Origin: a virus
DNA: 46,540 nt
Reading direction: 5' to 3' (one strand)
IMG/VR virus record: IMGVR_UViG_3300025151_000065
Location: 1 to 46,540 of that record
The translations under genes and the position numbers were made by a program. Positions within the stretch are counted from its first letter, which is position 1, and each line of letters opens with the position of its first letter. Positions 1-6,637 of this stretch are shown one piece after another. The notes beneath the pieces were generated by a model. That model saw only the letters and a program-made list of their open reading frames with translations, was not told where the DNA came from and searched no databases.

Positions 1-500
1 TTCGACTCGGTCGCTCGTTTCTTAATCAACTCTTCGAGTCGAGTGAGTATGTCGTCCTTGGACATCATGTCGATCTTCGCGGTCAACACCTCGCGTCTAT
101 CGATGTAGAGTCCGCCAGCCTTGCCTCGATGAACCTCGGCGGTGATGGCTGCGGATATCTGACCTTGGTCCTTTGCCTCTTCTCGTAGATCGTGGAGCGT
201 GGACAGGTGGCTCTCCAAAGAAACTGCATCTCGCTCCGCGAGTGACATTTCTAACTCAATGAGGTAGTTTCGAACGACTGGGTTATGATTGAGTAGAACA
301 CTGCCTTGAGTCTTAGCCCCCTTGCGATCCTTCGTATAGCCTGCTTTCATCGCAGCATCAGTGGCTGTCATGCCTTTAATGTACTCTCGACAGAACTTCT
401 TTTGCTTGGCGTTAATGGGTTGCCATTTCTTACCGCTTTCGTCGATGAGTGAGTTTCCGTCTTCGGATGGAACGAGTGGAGTATAGGTCAGTTGTTTCAT
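1..500 (-). CDS. terS: Terminase small subunit, 3' end cut by window edge
   Basis: The reading frame starts at ATG 500 and stays open to base 1, so about 166 residues are visible and the C-terminus is missing. After a short N-terminal stretch it reads INAKQKKFCREYIKGMTATD, then AAMKAGY and a segment ending in NPVVRNYL. This is the helix-turn-helix pattern of the Terminase_2 small-subunit family (AKQ.KFC.EY...G.ATDAA..AGY). A later stretch, ISAAITAEVHRGKAGGLYID, is also typical. The family recognises the packaging site on phage DNA and recruits the large subunit. It lies downstream of an unusual promoter region and is probably the first gene of the packaging and head operon that continues off the left edge. 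Assignment is by motif recognition only. Confidence 0.85.
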   Translation of the reverse strand, partial: MKQLTYTPLVPSEDGNSLIDESGKKWQPINAKQKKFCREYIKGMTATDAAMKAGYTKDRKGAKTQGSVLLNHNPVVRNYLIELEMSLAERDAVSLESHLSTLHDLREEAKDQGQISAAITAEVHRGKAGGLYIDRREVLTAKIDMMSKDDILTRLEELIKKRATES

Positions 501-767
501 TCTATTTACCAACATTTCTAATAGAGTTATTACAATAATAATAGAAAATTAATAAATAAAATAGTTTTCTCGTGCCCTCTCTCCTTCTTACCTGTTCATT
601 TCTAATAGTTTAATAGAATTCTATTACTTTTGCTTTTTCACACAATCCACTGTCCACGAGCCTTTCAGCTCGATTCTATTAGTTTATTACTTCTATTAGT
701 AGTTCTCGTAAACTTTTTTCAAAAACTTTTTTATTTTCTAAAACTACTAATAGGACTTTTCTAATAA
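501..767 (-). promoter_or_regulatory. AT-rich control region upstream of terS
   Basis: Gap of 267 bases holding no gene. Read on the minus strand it has GAGAGGGCACGAG (569-581) followed by AT-rich DNA and then the terS start. CTATTAG heptamers lie in the terS direction at 518-524, 602-608 and 747-753 and in the opposite direction at 676-682 and 693-699. A perfect 16-base palindrome, TAATAGAATTCTATTA, occupies 611-626. The same 13-base element and heptamers occur upstream of the plus-strand helicase near 23690. No good TTTACT-type promoter is seen here, so this may be a late promoter of a different class. Role is inferred. Confidence 0.6.
611..626. repeat. Perfect 16-bp palindrome (TAATAGAATTCTATTA)
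   Basis: The sequence equals its own reverse complement over 16 bases and contains two half-sites of the CTATTAG-like repeat plus a central GAATTC. It sits between two heptamers about 30 bases upstream, on the minus strand, of the GAGAGGGCACGAG element. It fits a dimeric repressor or activator site; no protein can be named. Confidence 0.6.
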
Positions 768-1190
768 TCACATTCCGTCTTCGTCGTAATAAATCGCCGA
801 CTCGGTTACTCCGAAAGTTTCACCTTGTCTCGGTGCTGGATCAATCGGTTCGAGTTCATATCCTACAACTTTGTAGTCTTTATCGTACTTATGTACATAC
901 CAGAACTTTTCGCCTGTTTCGATATCCTCGAGCAACGCATCTGGATCCAACCCTTCTAGTTCCTCTACTATAGTGCTCTCACTAATAGGATCGTTTAAGT
1001 TTTGAGCTTCAGGTGATCTCCAAGCTTCATTATTCCCTGTATAAAGCACCCTCCATAACTCGTTATAGAGGTCGAGTATCTTTTCTATCTTATCAACTGT
1101 AGTGACACAAAGGAACTCTCGGTATTGGTTTGGGTTCCTTTCTTGCTCATGAAAATGACATAAGCTAACTCTATATAGTTTATTTTCCAT
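768..1190 (-). CDS. Small acidic hypothetical protein
   Basis: A 140-residue acidic protein with no recognised domain. The start is preceded by AGAAAGGAGAAAGAA, the strong ribosome-binding leader used throughout this region. Segment DKIEKILDLYNELWRVLYT aligns by eye with VVEWYDKLWRETID in the 2143-2529 protein and IYEIVRGYEKVYM in the 2526-2813 protein. A YELEPI stretch near the C-terminus recalls GLEPIKEA in the last of these. The three may be diverged copies of one phage accessory family. It is the last gene of the early region before the terS control region. Function unknown. Confidence 0.65.
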   Translation of the reverse strand: MENKLYRVSLCHFHEQERNPNQYREFLCVTTVDKIEKILDLYNELWRVLYTGNNEAWRSPEAQNLNDPISESTIVEELEGLDPDALLEDIETGEKFWYVHKYDKDYKVVGYELEPIDPAPRQGETFGVTESAIYYDEDGM

Positions 1191-1203
1191 TTCTTTCTCC
1201 TTT

Positions 1204-1554
1204 CTATAAATACTTTTTGTTAAACTGTGGTTCTCGAGTCATAGTATATCCATAACATCCGTCAATCCAAGCCATCTTTATATGGTAAATATATCCTTCG
1301 TAAGCATACGCAAAACATTTCACCTCGTGTTCTGAATTGTAATCTTCATCTTCCCACTGCATGTCTATATATAGTTTATTTTCTGTTTCAATAAACTCTA
1401 TATTTGCAGCGGTCAACTGTTCACACAATTCGTAAATATCTAACTCTGATCTCTCTATGGGCATGTATGCTTCACGGTTCAATACCTGAGTCCCAAACGG
1501 GCAACTGGTCTCGTCCCATAGTTTATCGTTAGCGTATATTTCGTATAGTTTCAT
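1204..1554 (-). CDS. Hypothetical protein, aromatic and acidic
   Basis: A 116-residue protein rich in Tyr, Trp, Glu and Asp, with no membrane segment, signal peptide or recognised domain. The start is supported by a GGAGAAAGAA ribosome-binding site. The gene is 13 bases from its downstream neighbour (768-1190) and probably cotranscribed with it from the promoter at 1778-1806. Function unknown. Confidence 0.65.
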   Translation of the reverse strand: MKLYEIYANDKLWDETSCPFGTQVLNREAYMPIERSELDIYELCEQLTAANIEFIETENKLYIDMQWEDEDYNSEHEVKCFAYAYEGYIYHIKMAWIDGCYGYTMTREPQFNKKYL

Positions 1555-1564
1555 TTCTTTCTCC

Positions 1565-1726
1565 TTATCCGTTATTGTTAAGTTCGTACCATGCTTTCAC
1601 ACATGCTCGTACTACGTTGGGTCGAGAGACTTTCATTCCTGTCTGACTTTCCATAATATCTTTAATATCATTTATGTCGTCCACTAGATCAGGTGTTTTT
1701 ATTTGGATCGGTTTAATTTCTTTCAT
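1565..1726 (-). CDS. Small protein, possible ribbon-helix-helix
   Basis: A 53-residue frame begins at ATG 1726 with GGAGAAAGAA just upstream and ends in TAA. It starts MKEIKPIQIKTPDLVDDIND. The C-terminal half, MKVSRPNVVRACVKAWYEL, has the look of the helix pair of ribbon-helix-helix DNA-binding proteins (vsR..VvR.al..w), and the KPIQIK start could supply the strand. It is the first gene after the promoter at 1778-1806 and its palindrome, so a role in local regulation is plausible. The RHH call is tentative. Confidence 0.55.
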   Translation of the reverse strand: MKEIKPIQIKTPDLVDDINDIKDIMESQTGMKVSRPNVVRACVKAWYELNNNG

Positions 1727-1749
1727 TTCTTTCTCCTTTCTTAGTTAAT

Positions 1750-1770
1750 CGCGGTAAAATCTTTACCGCG
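1750..1770 (-). promoter_or_regulatory. Perfect inverted repeat at transcription start (operator or hairpin)
   Basis: CGCGGTAAA and TTTACCGCG are perfect 9-base arms around a 3-base loop. The repeat begins 8 bases downstream of the -10 hexamer at 1778-1783, so it covers the likely start point. It could be a repressor operator or a 5' mRNA hairpin protecting the transcript. It is not followed by a T run on the minus strand, which argues against a terminator. Confidence 0.6.
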
Positions 1771-1777
1771 TATATAT

Positions 1778-1806
1778 ATTATATAAGGGGAGCAAAATAG
1801 AATAAA
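1778..1806 (-). promoter_or_regulatory. Phage promoter, TTTATT-N17-TATAAT
   Basis: Minus strand: -35 TTTATT at 1806-1801, preceded by CTGC; 17-base spacer; perfect -10 TATAAT at 1783-1778. Same architecture as eight other sites in the window. It would drive the 1726-768 genes. Confidence 0.75.
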
Positions 1807-1829
1807 GCAGCGTACGAAAGCGCACCCGA

Positions 1830-2003
1830 CTAGCGCTTATACTTTCGCTGTTTCTTAAGCCTCTCGCGCTCCCAATCGTCCAAAGGATATGAACCCTTGG
1901 GTCGCGCACCGCTGATATATACTGGTCGCTCGAGTGGCAACCGTTCGATAATTTCGTGGGCTTCCGCCTTACTTTCTAATTCGATTGTTACGCAATACTT
2001 CAT
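1830..2003 (-). CDS. Small basic hypothetical protein
   Basis: A 57-residue frame from ATG 2003, overlapping the stop of the upstream gene as ATGA. It begins MKYCVTIELESKAEAHEIIE and ends with a strongly basic tail (LKKQRKYKR). The overlap suggests translational coupling. A small hairpin (AAGCGC/GCGCTT, 1818-1838) covers its stop codon, just before the next promoter. No domain recognised. Confidence 0.5.
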   Translation of the reverse strand: MKYCVTIELESKAEAHEIIERLPLERPVYISGARPKGSYPLDDWERERLKKQRKYKR

Positions 2004-2146
2004 CGGTAGCTCCCGTCTTCCATCTTGGTGAATGGGACGTCGCGAATCGGAACACGTTGGAATATTAATCTAGTCGGGTAGATATGATCTCTTGCAGGCG
2101 CTGTCATTATCCGCTTATATTCATAATCTTTTCTATGACTTTTCAT
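2000..2146 (-). CDS. Small hypothetical protein, coupled
   Basis: A 48-residue frame, MKSHRKDYEYKRIM and onward, linked at both ends by ATGA overlaps (2143-2146 and 2000-2003). The double overlap with clear neighbours is the main evidence that it is translated. Basic, no domain recognised. Confidence 0.5.
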   Translation of the reverse strand: MKSHRKDYEYKRIMTAPARDHIYPTRLIFQRVPIRDVPFTKMEDGSYR

Positions 2147-2529
2147 AATAGATCCTCTACTGGCGTACCTTTAGGTATGAATTTGCCGTCGCCGACCTCA
2201 ACCCAGTTTCTTTGTGTGTCGTGGTCTTCCCACTCGTATAAGCCATTACAATAGAGTATTTTAGAACTGAATCGACTAAACGCTAATATTTCGCTACCTT
2301 CCCAGTTTTGTAATATAACATCATCGGTCAACGCATCGACGCCTACGCGCTCAAAATCAGGGTCTAGGTGTTCGAGTTGTTTATCAATAGTCTCGCGCCA
2401 TAATTTATCGTACCACTCTACAACTCGCGTTGCTTGGGTCAACGTAGCCGCGTACTGTAATAAATATGACTCATGCCCACCTACTGATAGGCTTGGGTAA
2501 AGTCGAATTGTGTAATATTCGTTTCTCAT
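2143..2529 (-). CDS. Hypothetical protein, putative paralogue
   Basis: A 128-residue acidic protein starting MRNEYYTIRLYPSLSV. The stretch VVEWYDKLWRETID followed by DDVILQNWEGSEI resembles IYEIVRGYEKVYM followed by NDPIVRHWETGRI in the gene immediately upstream (2526-2813), and the helix also resembles part of the 768-1190 protein. It overlaps both neighbours by four bases, so it is in one coupled unit. Function unknown. Confidence 0.65.
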   Translation of the reverse strand: MRNEYYTIRLYPSLSVGGHESYLLQYAATLTQATRVVEWYDKLWRETIDKQLEHLDPDFERVGVDALTDDVILQNWEGSEILAFSRFSSKILYCNGLYEWEDHDTQRNWVEVGDGKFIPKGTPVEDLL

Positions 2530-2813
2530 ACTGCCTCCTTAATTGGTTCTAATCCGTAGCCGCCCTGTACTTCAACATAATTGAAACGCTCGCGGGTTTT
2601 GCTATGGGCTACCACAATCCTGCCAGTCTCCCAATGTCTAACTATCGGATCGTTCGATACTATTTTAATATCGAAGCCTGACGCGGTCAGCGTCATATAG
2701 ACCTTTTCGTAACCTCGAACTATTTCATAAATCCTTTCGGGTTTATCGTCAGGTACTAAACCTAATAATTCTCGATCAGTGTCTGTCTCGAGCCATATCT
2801 GTAATACGTCCAT
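2526..2813 (-). CDS. Hypothetical protein, putative paralogue
   Basis: A 95-residue protein, start supported by AAAGGAGAAAGAT. The pattern PIVRHWETGRIVVAHSK matches VILQNWEGSEILAFSRF in the downstream protein in spacing and aromatic positions, which suggests a tandem duplication followed by divergence. The C-terminus GGYGLEPIKEAV recalls GYELEPIDPA in the 768-1190 protein. No function can be assigned. Confidence 0.65.
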   Translation of the reverse strand: MDVLQIWLETDTDRELLGLVPDDKPERIYEIVRGYEKVYMTLTASGFDIKIVSNDPIVRHWETGRIVVAHSKTRERFNYVEVQGGYGLEPIKEAV

Positions 2814-2826
2814 ATCTTTCTCCTTT

Positions 2827-3003
2827 CTAATAGTTATTATTGACTAAATACTGGTCTTCTCCAATCTTCGTGACAAACTTGGAAGCTAATGCTTTTTCTA
2901 ATAGTTGGTCTCCGTCCAGTTCAAAATTAAAATTAGGTGCTTGGCTCAACCACAGCTCCTCTTTTGTGAAAACTGTTCTGTTTTCTTCTTTGTTATCGGA
3001 CAT
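2827..3003 (-). CDS. Small hypothetical protein
   Basis: A 58-residue frame from ATG 3003, preceded by AAGAAAGGAGAAAGAT and directly downstream of the promoter at 3035-3063. It starts MSDNKEENRTVFTKEELWLS and is acidic. The ribosome-binding site and promoter make this the real coding strand; the overlapping plus-strand frame is a shadow. No domain recognised. Confidence 0.6.
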   Translation of the reverse strand: MSDNKEENRTVFTKEELWLSQAPNFNFELDGDQLLEKALASKFVTKIGEDQYLVNNNY

Positions 3004-3034
3004 ATCTTTCTCCTTTCTTAGTTAATACTTATAT

Positions 3035-3063
3035 ATTATAAACGCGGAACAAACGCGAATAAA
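3035..3063 (-). promoter_or_regulatory. Phage promoter, TTTATT-N17-TATAAT
   Basis: Minus strand: CTGC then -35 TTTATT (3063-3058), 17-base spacer containing two CGCG blocks, -10 TATAAT (3040-3035). Nearly the same from -35 to ribosome-binding site as the promoter at 6604-6632. Drives 3003-1830. Confidence 0.78.
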
Positions 3064-3079
3064 GCAGTACCACGAGCCG

Positions 3080-3223
3080 CTAGACATTATCCACTTCTGC
3101 CGCTACGTCTTTAATTAACAACGCCATCGTTTCGTCAGAAAGACTCGCGTTACCGAGCTGTCGTATAAACTCGCCGTTTGGCTTATATACTGCTATTTTT
3201 ATCGAAATTTCAAAATCTTCCAT
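3080..3223 (-). CDS. Small hypothetical protein
   Basis: A 47-residue frame starting MEDFEISIKIAVYKPNGEF. Its ATG overlaps the stop of the upstream membrane protein gene by one base (TGATG), typical coupling in this genome. Acidic, no recognised domain. Confidence 0.5.
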   Translation of the reverse strand: MEDFEISIKIAVYKPNGEFIRQLGNASLSDETMALLIKDVAAEVDNV

Positions 3224-3423
3224 CAGATATAAATAATTTCAAACTTGATTTCTGCTACTGTATCTATCCAGAAAAACACTACATAAATGAACAAAGATGC
3301 TATAAATAAACCTATCGTGGCTTTAATAATTGTTCTCCATTTGTATAAGATTAAGTCTATAACTCTGCTTATAAAGTTAAAAACTTTTTCTCTTTTTTGT
3401 ATTTTCTTTTTTGGTCTACCCAT
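3223..3423 (-). CDS. Small membrane protein, basic N-terminus
   Basis: A 66-residue protein. Residues 1-15 are strongly basic (MGRPKKKIQKREK), followed by an amphipathic stretch and one hydrophobic segment (TIGLFIASLFIYVVFFWID). By the positive-inside rule the N-terminus would be cytoplasmic. It lies in a cluster with another single-span protein (3432-3560). Such early phage membrane proteins often target host functions, but nothing here shows which. Confidence 0.6.
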   Translation of the reverse strand: MGRPKKKIQKREKVFNFISRVIDLILYKWRTIIKATIGLFIASLFIYVVFFWIDTVAEIKFEIIYI

Positions 3424-3431
3424 TTTTTCTC

Positions 3432-3560
3432 CTATTGATTAATAAATTTTAATACCTCGATATCAGCTAAAACGGCATTGGCTACAACTAAAATTGCAAA
3501 GGACAACAAAAGTATGACAAACAATATAAAAACTATGATGACCACACCCAACCATTTCAT
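3432..3560 (-). CDS. Small single-span membrane protein
   Basis: A 42-residue frame from ATG 3560: MKWLGVVIIVFILFVILLLS, then a shorter hydrophobic run and a short polar C-terminus. Almost the whole protein is a transmembrane helix. The upstream AAAAAGAAATG leader is weaker than its neighbours'. Function unknown. Confidence 0.5.
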   Translation of the reverse strand: MKWLGVVIIVFILFVILLLSFAILVVANAVLADIEVLKFINQ

Positions 3561-3579
3561 TTCTTTTTCTAGTTCTTTT

Positions 3580-3780
3580 TCAAATATTTTCTTCACTACT
3601 TTTCTCCTCGTGGTTTTTAATTATTAAACCGTTTTCTACGACTGTTTGTTCGTCTTGTATTTCTTTTAAATCGGACAAGATAAAATCTTTTATGCTTTTA
3701 TGGTCGATCTTTTCAACCTTATTTATTAGATTTTTAGTTAGCTCTCTAATACGTTGTTGTTTCTGCATTATTTCTCGCAT
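3580..3780 (-). CDS. Small helical charged protein
   Basis: The chosen start, ATG 3780, gives 66 residues (MREIMQKQQRIRELTKNLIN). It overlaps the dut stop as TAATG and has GGGGAGAAAAG at the right distance. An ATG five codons upstream would lie inside dut. The protein is rich in Lys and Glu and probably all helical or coiled-coil. Function unknown; cotranscribed with dut. Confidence 0.6.
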   Translation of the reverse strand: MREIMQKQQRIRELTKNLINKVEKIDHKSIKDFILSDLKEIQDEQTVVENGLIIKNHEEKSSEENI

Positions 3781-4238
3781 TACTTTTCTCCCCATCCCTT
3801 GCCTGTGCTACCGAATCCGCCTTCGCCACGTTCCGTGGTATGACTAAAATCGGACACTACTGAAAACATCACGTGCTCGATAGGCATAAATACTAATTGA
3901 GCGATACGGTCGCCGTTAGATACGAGATATGGCTCGTTCCCATGGTTTTTAAGGTACACCATTAACTCTCCCTGATAGTCAGAATCGATTAATCCTAATA
4001 CGTTTGCGGGCATAATGCCTTTTATTCCTAAACCCGATCTGGGCATAATCATTGCGCAAATCGTATGGTCACCGATATAGATTGAATAACCCATGGGAAA
4101 TTGTACGGTCTCTCCAGGATGGATCATAGCGTTATCGCAAGATCGTAAATCTAATCCCGCAGATCCTACGGTCGCATATTCAGGAATCCCGCGCTCTTCA
4201 GCGCGGGGATCGTTAAAGATAATTTCTATTTTAGTCAT
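3780..4238 (-). CDS. dut: Deoxyuridine 5'-triphosphate nucleotidohydrolase (dUTPase)
   Basis: This enzyme hydrolyses dUTP to dUMP and pyrophosphate, keeping uracil out of DNA and supplying dUMP. All five motifs of the trimeric dUTPase family are present in order: VGSAGLDLR (about 24-32), PRSGLG (66-71), GLIDSDYQGE (82-91, with the catalytic Asp), GDRIAQLVF (109-117) and the Gly-rich RGEGGFGSTG (137-146). At 152 residues it is full length. It sits in the early region with unrelated small genes, but its product dUMP is the substrate of the thymidylate synthase family enzyme at 14557-15606. In a phage that may modify thymine it could also help exclude unmodified precursors; that part is inference. 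Confidence 0.95.
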   Translation of the reverse strand: MTKIEIIFNDPRAEERGIPEYATVGSAGLDLRSCDNAMIHPGETVQFPMGYSIYIGDHTICAMIMPRSGLGIKGIMPANVLGLIDSDYQGELMVYLKNHGNEPYLVSNGDRIAQLVFMPIEHVMFSVVSDFSHTTERGEGGFGSTGKGWGEK

Positions 4239-4250
4239 TATCGGACTCCT

Positions 4251-4541
4251 CTATTCATAAATTACGAAATAATCATTACCTTTACATCTTCCCCCGTCAG
4301 GGTCGACATAAGCCCACTTAACATCATAGAAATCTGCTATTTCATCTATCCAATCTGCATCGCAATCGCTAAAATCTTCTAAGTATAGATCCCATTTTTC
4401 TTTTGTTTCATATCCAGCATCTACAAAAAATTCTTTAAATGTCTCATAACATACTGTCCATATACTATATGGTTGATCAATAACTTTTATAGATGTAGGT
4501 ATGTTGTGATCTTCTAATGTTGTTTCAAATTGTTTTTTCAT
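4251..4541 (-). CDS. Hypothetical acidic protein
   Basis: A 96-residue very acidic protein (pattern DADWIDEIADFYDVKWAYVD) overlapping its upstream neighbour by four bases. It is acidic enough to resemble a DNA-mimic anti-restriction protein, but no family motif is recognised, so that idea is only a suggestion. Confidence 0.6.
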   Translation of the reverse strand: MKKQFETTLEDHNIPTSIKVIDQPYSIWTVCYETFKEFFVDAGYETKEKWDLYLEDFSDCDADWIDEIADFYDVKWAYVDPDGGRCKGNDYFVIYE

Positions 4542-4939
4542 AGTTCTTTAGTCCCGACTGTATGAAAACCTTCGTTAGCTTTAACAGTTTCGTTATATGC
4601 TTGGTTAACACCCTCTTCAGAATACTCACTAGCGTAATCCGTATCGTGGTCAACGATTTCCCAGTTTCGAATCCAATAGACGCCGTTGTCGCCTGGATCG
4701 CCGAAGTTGCCGTAACATCCAACACCGAGTGATAACGTACTTCCAATCGCGTTACCGATAACTTGTGTTAATCTAGCGATGCAATACGTCGGATCGTTAC
4801 CTCGTATACCGAAGTCTTTCGCGGCTTTCAAAAAGCCTTCTACGGTACTACGACTACCGTTCCAATGTAAGTATATCGCTGGACATTGATCTTTTTCTCT
4901 ACGTTCGTCATCGAACGCTATTACTGCTCTATTTCCCAT
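4538..4939 (-). CDS. Conserved phage hypothetical protein (MGNRAVI family)
   Basis: The start is taken at ATG 4939 because AGGAG lies six bases upstream of it, whereas an ATG two codons earlier directly abuts that site. Related phage proteins are remembered as starting MGNRAVI. The 133-residue product contains YLHWNGS near residue 23, IARLTQVIGNAIG, LSLGVG and a DNGVYWIRNWEIV block, a recurring but uncharacterised phage family. Acidic, soluble, no catalytic motif recognised. Confidence 0.7.
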   Translation of the reverse strand: MGNRAVIAFDDERREKDQCPAIYLHWNGSRSTVEGFLKAAKDFGIRGNDPTYCIARLTQVIGNAIGSTLSLGVGCYGNFGDPGDNGVYWIRNWEIVDHDTDYASEYSEEGVNQAYNETVKANEGFHTVGTKEL

Positions 4940-5033
4940 CTTCATCTCCTAAATAATACATTGTTATAATAAGTATCGCCAATACGAAAAACGGGGCGAT
5001 TACACCGATTAATAGCATAGTCTCTTCTGTCAT
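4929..5033 (-). CDS. Very small single-span membrane protein
   Basis: A 34-residue frame from ATG 5033, overlapping the upstream stop as ATGA. A short acidic N-terminus (MTEET) is followed by one hydrophobic helix and a polar tail. Its 3' end overlaps the start of 4538-4939 by 11 bases and supplies that gene's ribosome-binding site. Size and overlap suggest a real gene of unknown role. Confidence 0.5.
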   Translation of the reverse strand: MTEETMLLIGVIAPFFVLAILIITMYYLGDEDGK

Positions 5034-5341
5034 GCTGTCTCCTTATTTTTAGTTGTTATTGCGGCTATTTGACCATTTTGTTTTACGCTGAAAGTATTAG
5101 TTTTCGGATCGTGACGTAATATAAAAGTACTGCCCGAATCTTCTTTATCGTAATAAATAAAGGTCAAACTTTCGATAGCTTCGACAAAACCGTCGTGGAA
5201 TGTTTTACCACCTCGTATCGGTGGTGAGATAGGCATCGATACCGTATCGGTTTGTCTGTAGTAAGCATGGTCGACTTTACTCGCTAATTGCTCACCTGTT
5301 GCTGAAACGTAGAATTTATCTATTTTATCAAATCCTTTCAT
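5030..5341 (-). CDS. Hypothetical protein
   Basis: A 103-residue protein starting MKGFDKIDKFYVSATG. The C-terminal half alternates hydrophobic and polar residues (SLTFIYYDKEDSGSTFILRH), suggesting a small beta-rich fold. It directly abuts the upstream gene. No domain recognised. Confidence 0.6.
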   Translation of the reverse strand: MKGFDKIDKFYVSATGEQLASKVDHAYYRQTDTVSMPISPPIRGGKTFHDGFVEAIESLTFIYYDKEDSGSTFILRHDPKTNTFSVKQNGQIAAITTKNKETA

Positions 5342-5617
5342 TTATATTCTCCCTTTTAGTGTTTCTTCCACAGCGAATCTGACCCAGTCAGACTCTCGCC
5401 TAGCTCGATCAATATCATCGCCATAGAGGTTATGTAAAAATTCGTTAACGAGTGCATGTATCTCGTTTAGATGCGGGTTATGCGGTCTGTCGCTTTCCGC
5501 GATCAAATCACATATATGATCTGTACAAGCATTTTGTACTTCGTCAACTTCGTTAAATAATAATTGGCAGACTTTTTCGCCGACTAGGTCTTTGACCGTC
5601 TCGATAGGTTTGCTCAT
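5342..5617 (-). CDS. Hypothetical acidic helical protein
   Basis: A 91-residue protein, probably all-helical, with scattered His and Cys (CTDHICDLIAESDRPHNPHL) that might bind metal. Start is supported by AGAAAGGAGAAAGAT. It is the first gene after the promoter at 5649-5677. Function unknown. Confidence 0.6.
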   Translation of the reverse strand: MSKPIETVKDLVGEKVCQLLFNEVDEVQNACTDHICDLIAESDRPHNPHLNEIHALVNEFLHNLYGDDIDRARRESDWVRFAVEETLKGRI

Positions 5618-5647
5618 ATCTTTCTCCTTTCTAGTTAATAACTATAC

Positions 5648-5668
5648 TACTTTACTTTACAAAGTAGC
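5648..5668 (-). repeat. Inverted repeat overlapping the -10 region
   Basis: CTACTTT and AAAGTAG form 7-base arms around a 7-base loop and overlap the -10 hexamer and spacer of the promoter at 5649-5677. A protein bound here would block the promoter, so an operator is likely. Confidence 0.45.
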
Positions 5669-5677
5669 CAAAGTAAA
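5649..5677 (-). promoter_or_regulatory. Phage promoter, TTTACT-N17-TAAAGT
   Basis: Minus strand: TGC then -35 TTTACT (5677-5672), 17-base spacer, -10 TAAAGT (5654-5649). The same hexamers and spacing occur at 7512-7540 and 8666-8694. It would drive 5617 and the genes to its left. Confidence 0.65.
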
Positions 5678-5680
5678 GCA

Positions 5681-5884
5681 CTAACCAGAACGCTTTGATT
5701 TTACGATCTTCTTCATAGCACGATAAACAGCTCGCCCACCTTTCGGGTCTTGGAAGATACGCTCTAGGCGTTTTTCGTTACCCTCGTGGTCTTTTACTAT
5801 TTGTTGTACAGGTCTTGAATCACTCCAATCAACGCTCTGTTCTTTTAGCATTTTACGCATTCGTTTTGCTTTTTTAGAATTCAT
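5681..5884 (-). CDS. Small basic hypothetical protein
   Basis: A 67-residue, highly basic protein (MNSKKAKRMRKMLKEQSVDW at the start, KKIVKSKRSG at the end) with a charged middle. Likely binds nucleic acid, but no fold is recognised. It lies just upstream of the promoter at 5649-5677. Confidence 0.55.
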   Translation of the reverse strand: MNSKKAKRMRKMLKEQSVDWSDSRPVQQIVKDHEGNEKRLERIFQDPKGGRAVYRAMKKIVKSKRSG

Positions 5885-5893
5885 TATTTCTCC

Positions 5894-6235
5894 TTAATCA
5901 GATGCCCAAACAAAAATCGCCAATAACCCAATCAGTGAAATTAAAATAAATGAACAAGATGTTATTTCTATAGTTCTACCTAGTTTGTTAAGGTAAATCG
6001 TATCTTGTTCTGCATTATAATTTTCGTCCTCATAAATATACTTGTCTCTAGGAAAAGGTCTTTTCTTTGGCATAGGTTCAAATATTACGTTGTCTATTGA
6101 GACTAACTGTTCTCTTTCTATTCTTTTTACTTCTGCCTCTTGGTACTCTGTCCATTTCTTACCATACTTTTCATACATAATATTGTTGAAATCTGCATCT
6201 AAAAATGCTTGGTCTTCTGGTTTATTTTTCTTCAT
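5894..6235 (-). CDS. C-tail anchored membrane protein, hypothetical
   Basis: A 113-residue protein with a charged soluble N-terminal domain and a C-terminal transmembrane helix (SFILISLIGLLAIFVWASD). This topology would place the domain on the cytoplasmic side. The ATG overlaps the upstream stop (TAATG). Function unknown. Confidence 0.6.
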   Translation of the reverse strand: MKKNKPEDQAFLDADFNNIMYEKYGKKWTEYQEAEVKRIEREQLVSIDNVIFEPMPKKRPFPRDKYIYEDENYNAEQDTIYLNKLGRTIEITSCSFILISLIGLLAIFVWASD

Positions 6236-6336
6236 TATTTCTCCTTAATGAAAAAGCGGCGAGGGGTTGGCTGCATTTCTTTAGCCCTCATTAAGTGTTC
6301 GTTGTCGACTCTGCCAGAACACACCACTATTCTCAT
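6235..6336 (-). CDS. Very small basic protein
   Basis: A 33-residue frame, MRIVVCSGRVDNEHLMRAKE and onward, linked by ATGA to the upstream gene and by TAATG to the downstream one. The double overlap is its main support. No domain can be assigned. Confidence 0.45.
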   Translation of the reverse strand: MRIVVCSGRVDNEHLMRAKEMQPTPRRFFIKEK

Positions 6337-6572
6337 TTCTTTCCTATATATTTGACTTGGTCAGTAGGTATCACCTGATACCCTCCTTTATTATACGCGA
6401 CTGCGATAGTGTAGTTTTTACTAACTTCTCGCTGATATGACGTATCTTCAACCACCATTGGTTTATTGGTTAGTAATGAAGGATATTTCTTACGATGGTC
6501 TCTATCTTGATCGGCTATGTCTTTATAACGATCACGATTAGCAACGTCCATCTTCCCATGTATTTTTCTCAT
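6333..6572 (-). CDS. Small hypothetical protein
   Basis: A 79-residue protein rich in Lys, Tyr and Asp, first gene downstream of the promoter at 6604-6632 with an AGAAAGGAGAAAGAA leader. The C-terminal part (YTIAVAYNKGGYQVIP) looks like a short beta hairpin. Function unknown. Confidence 0.6.
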   Translation of the reverse strand: MRKIHGKMDVANRDRYKDIADQDRDHRKKYPSLLTNKPMVVEDTSYQREVSKNYTIAVAYNKGGYQVIPTDQVKYIGKK

Positions 6573-6603
6573 TTCTTTCTCCTTTCTTAGTTAGTACCTA
6601 TAT

Positions 6604-6632
6604 ATTATATAAAGGCAACAACGCGGATAAAA
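6604..6632 (-). promoter_or_regulatory. Phage promoter, TTTTAT-N17-TATAAT
   Basis: Minus strand: CTGC then -35 TTTTAT (6632-6627), 17-base spacer, perfect -10 TATAAT (6609-6604), then the same leader as at 3003-3040 down to the ribosome-binding site. Drives 6572 and the genes to its left. Confidence 0.75.
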
Positions 6633-6637
6633 GCAGT

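Noticed and set aside
2840-3025. Plus-strand frame of 61 codons
   Set aside because: Shadow of the minus-strand gene 2827-3003, which has promoter and ribosome-binding site.
4251-4541. ArdA-like antirestriction protein
   Set aside because: Only overall acidity and size agree; no ArdA sequence motif is recognised.
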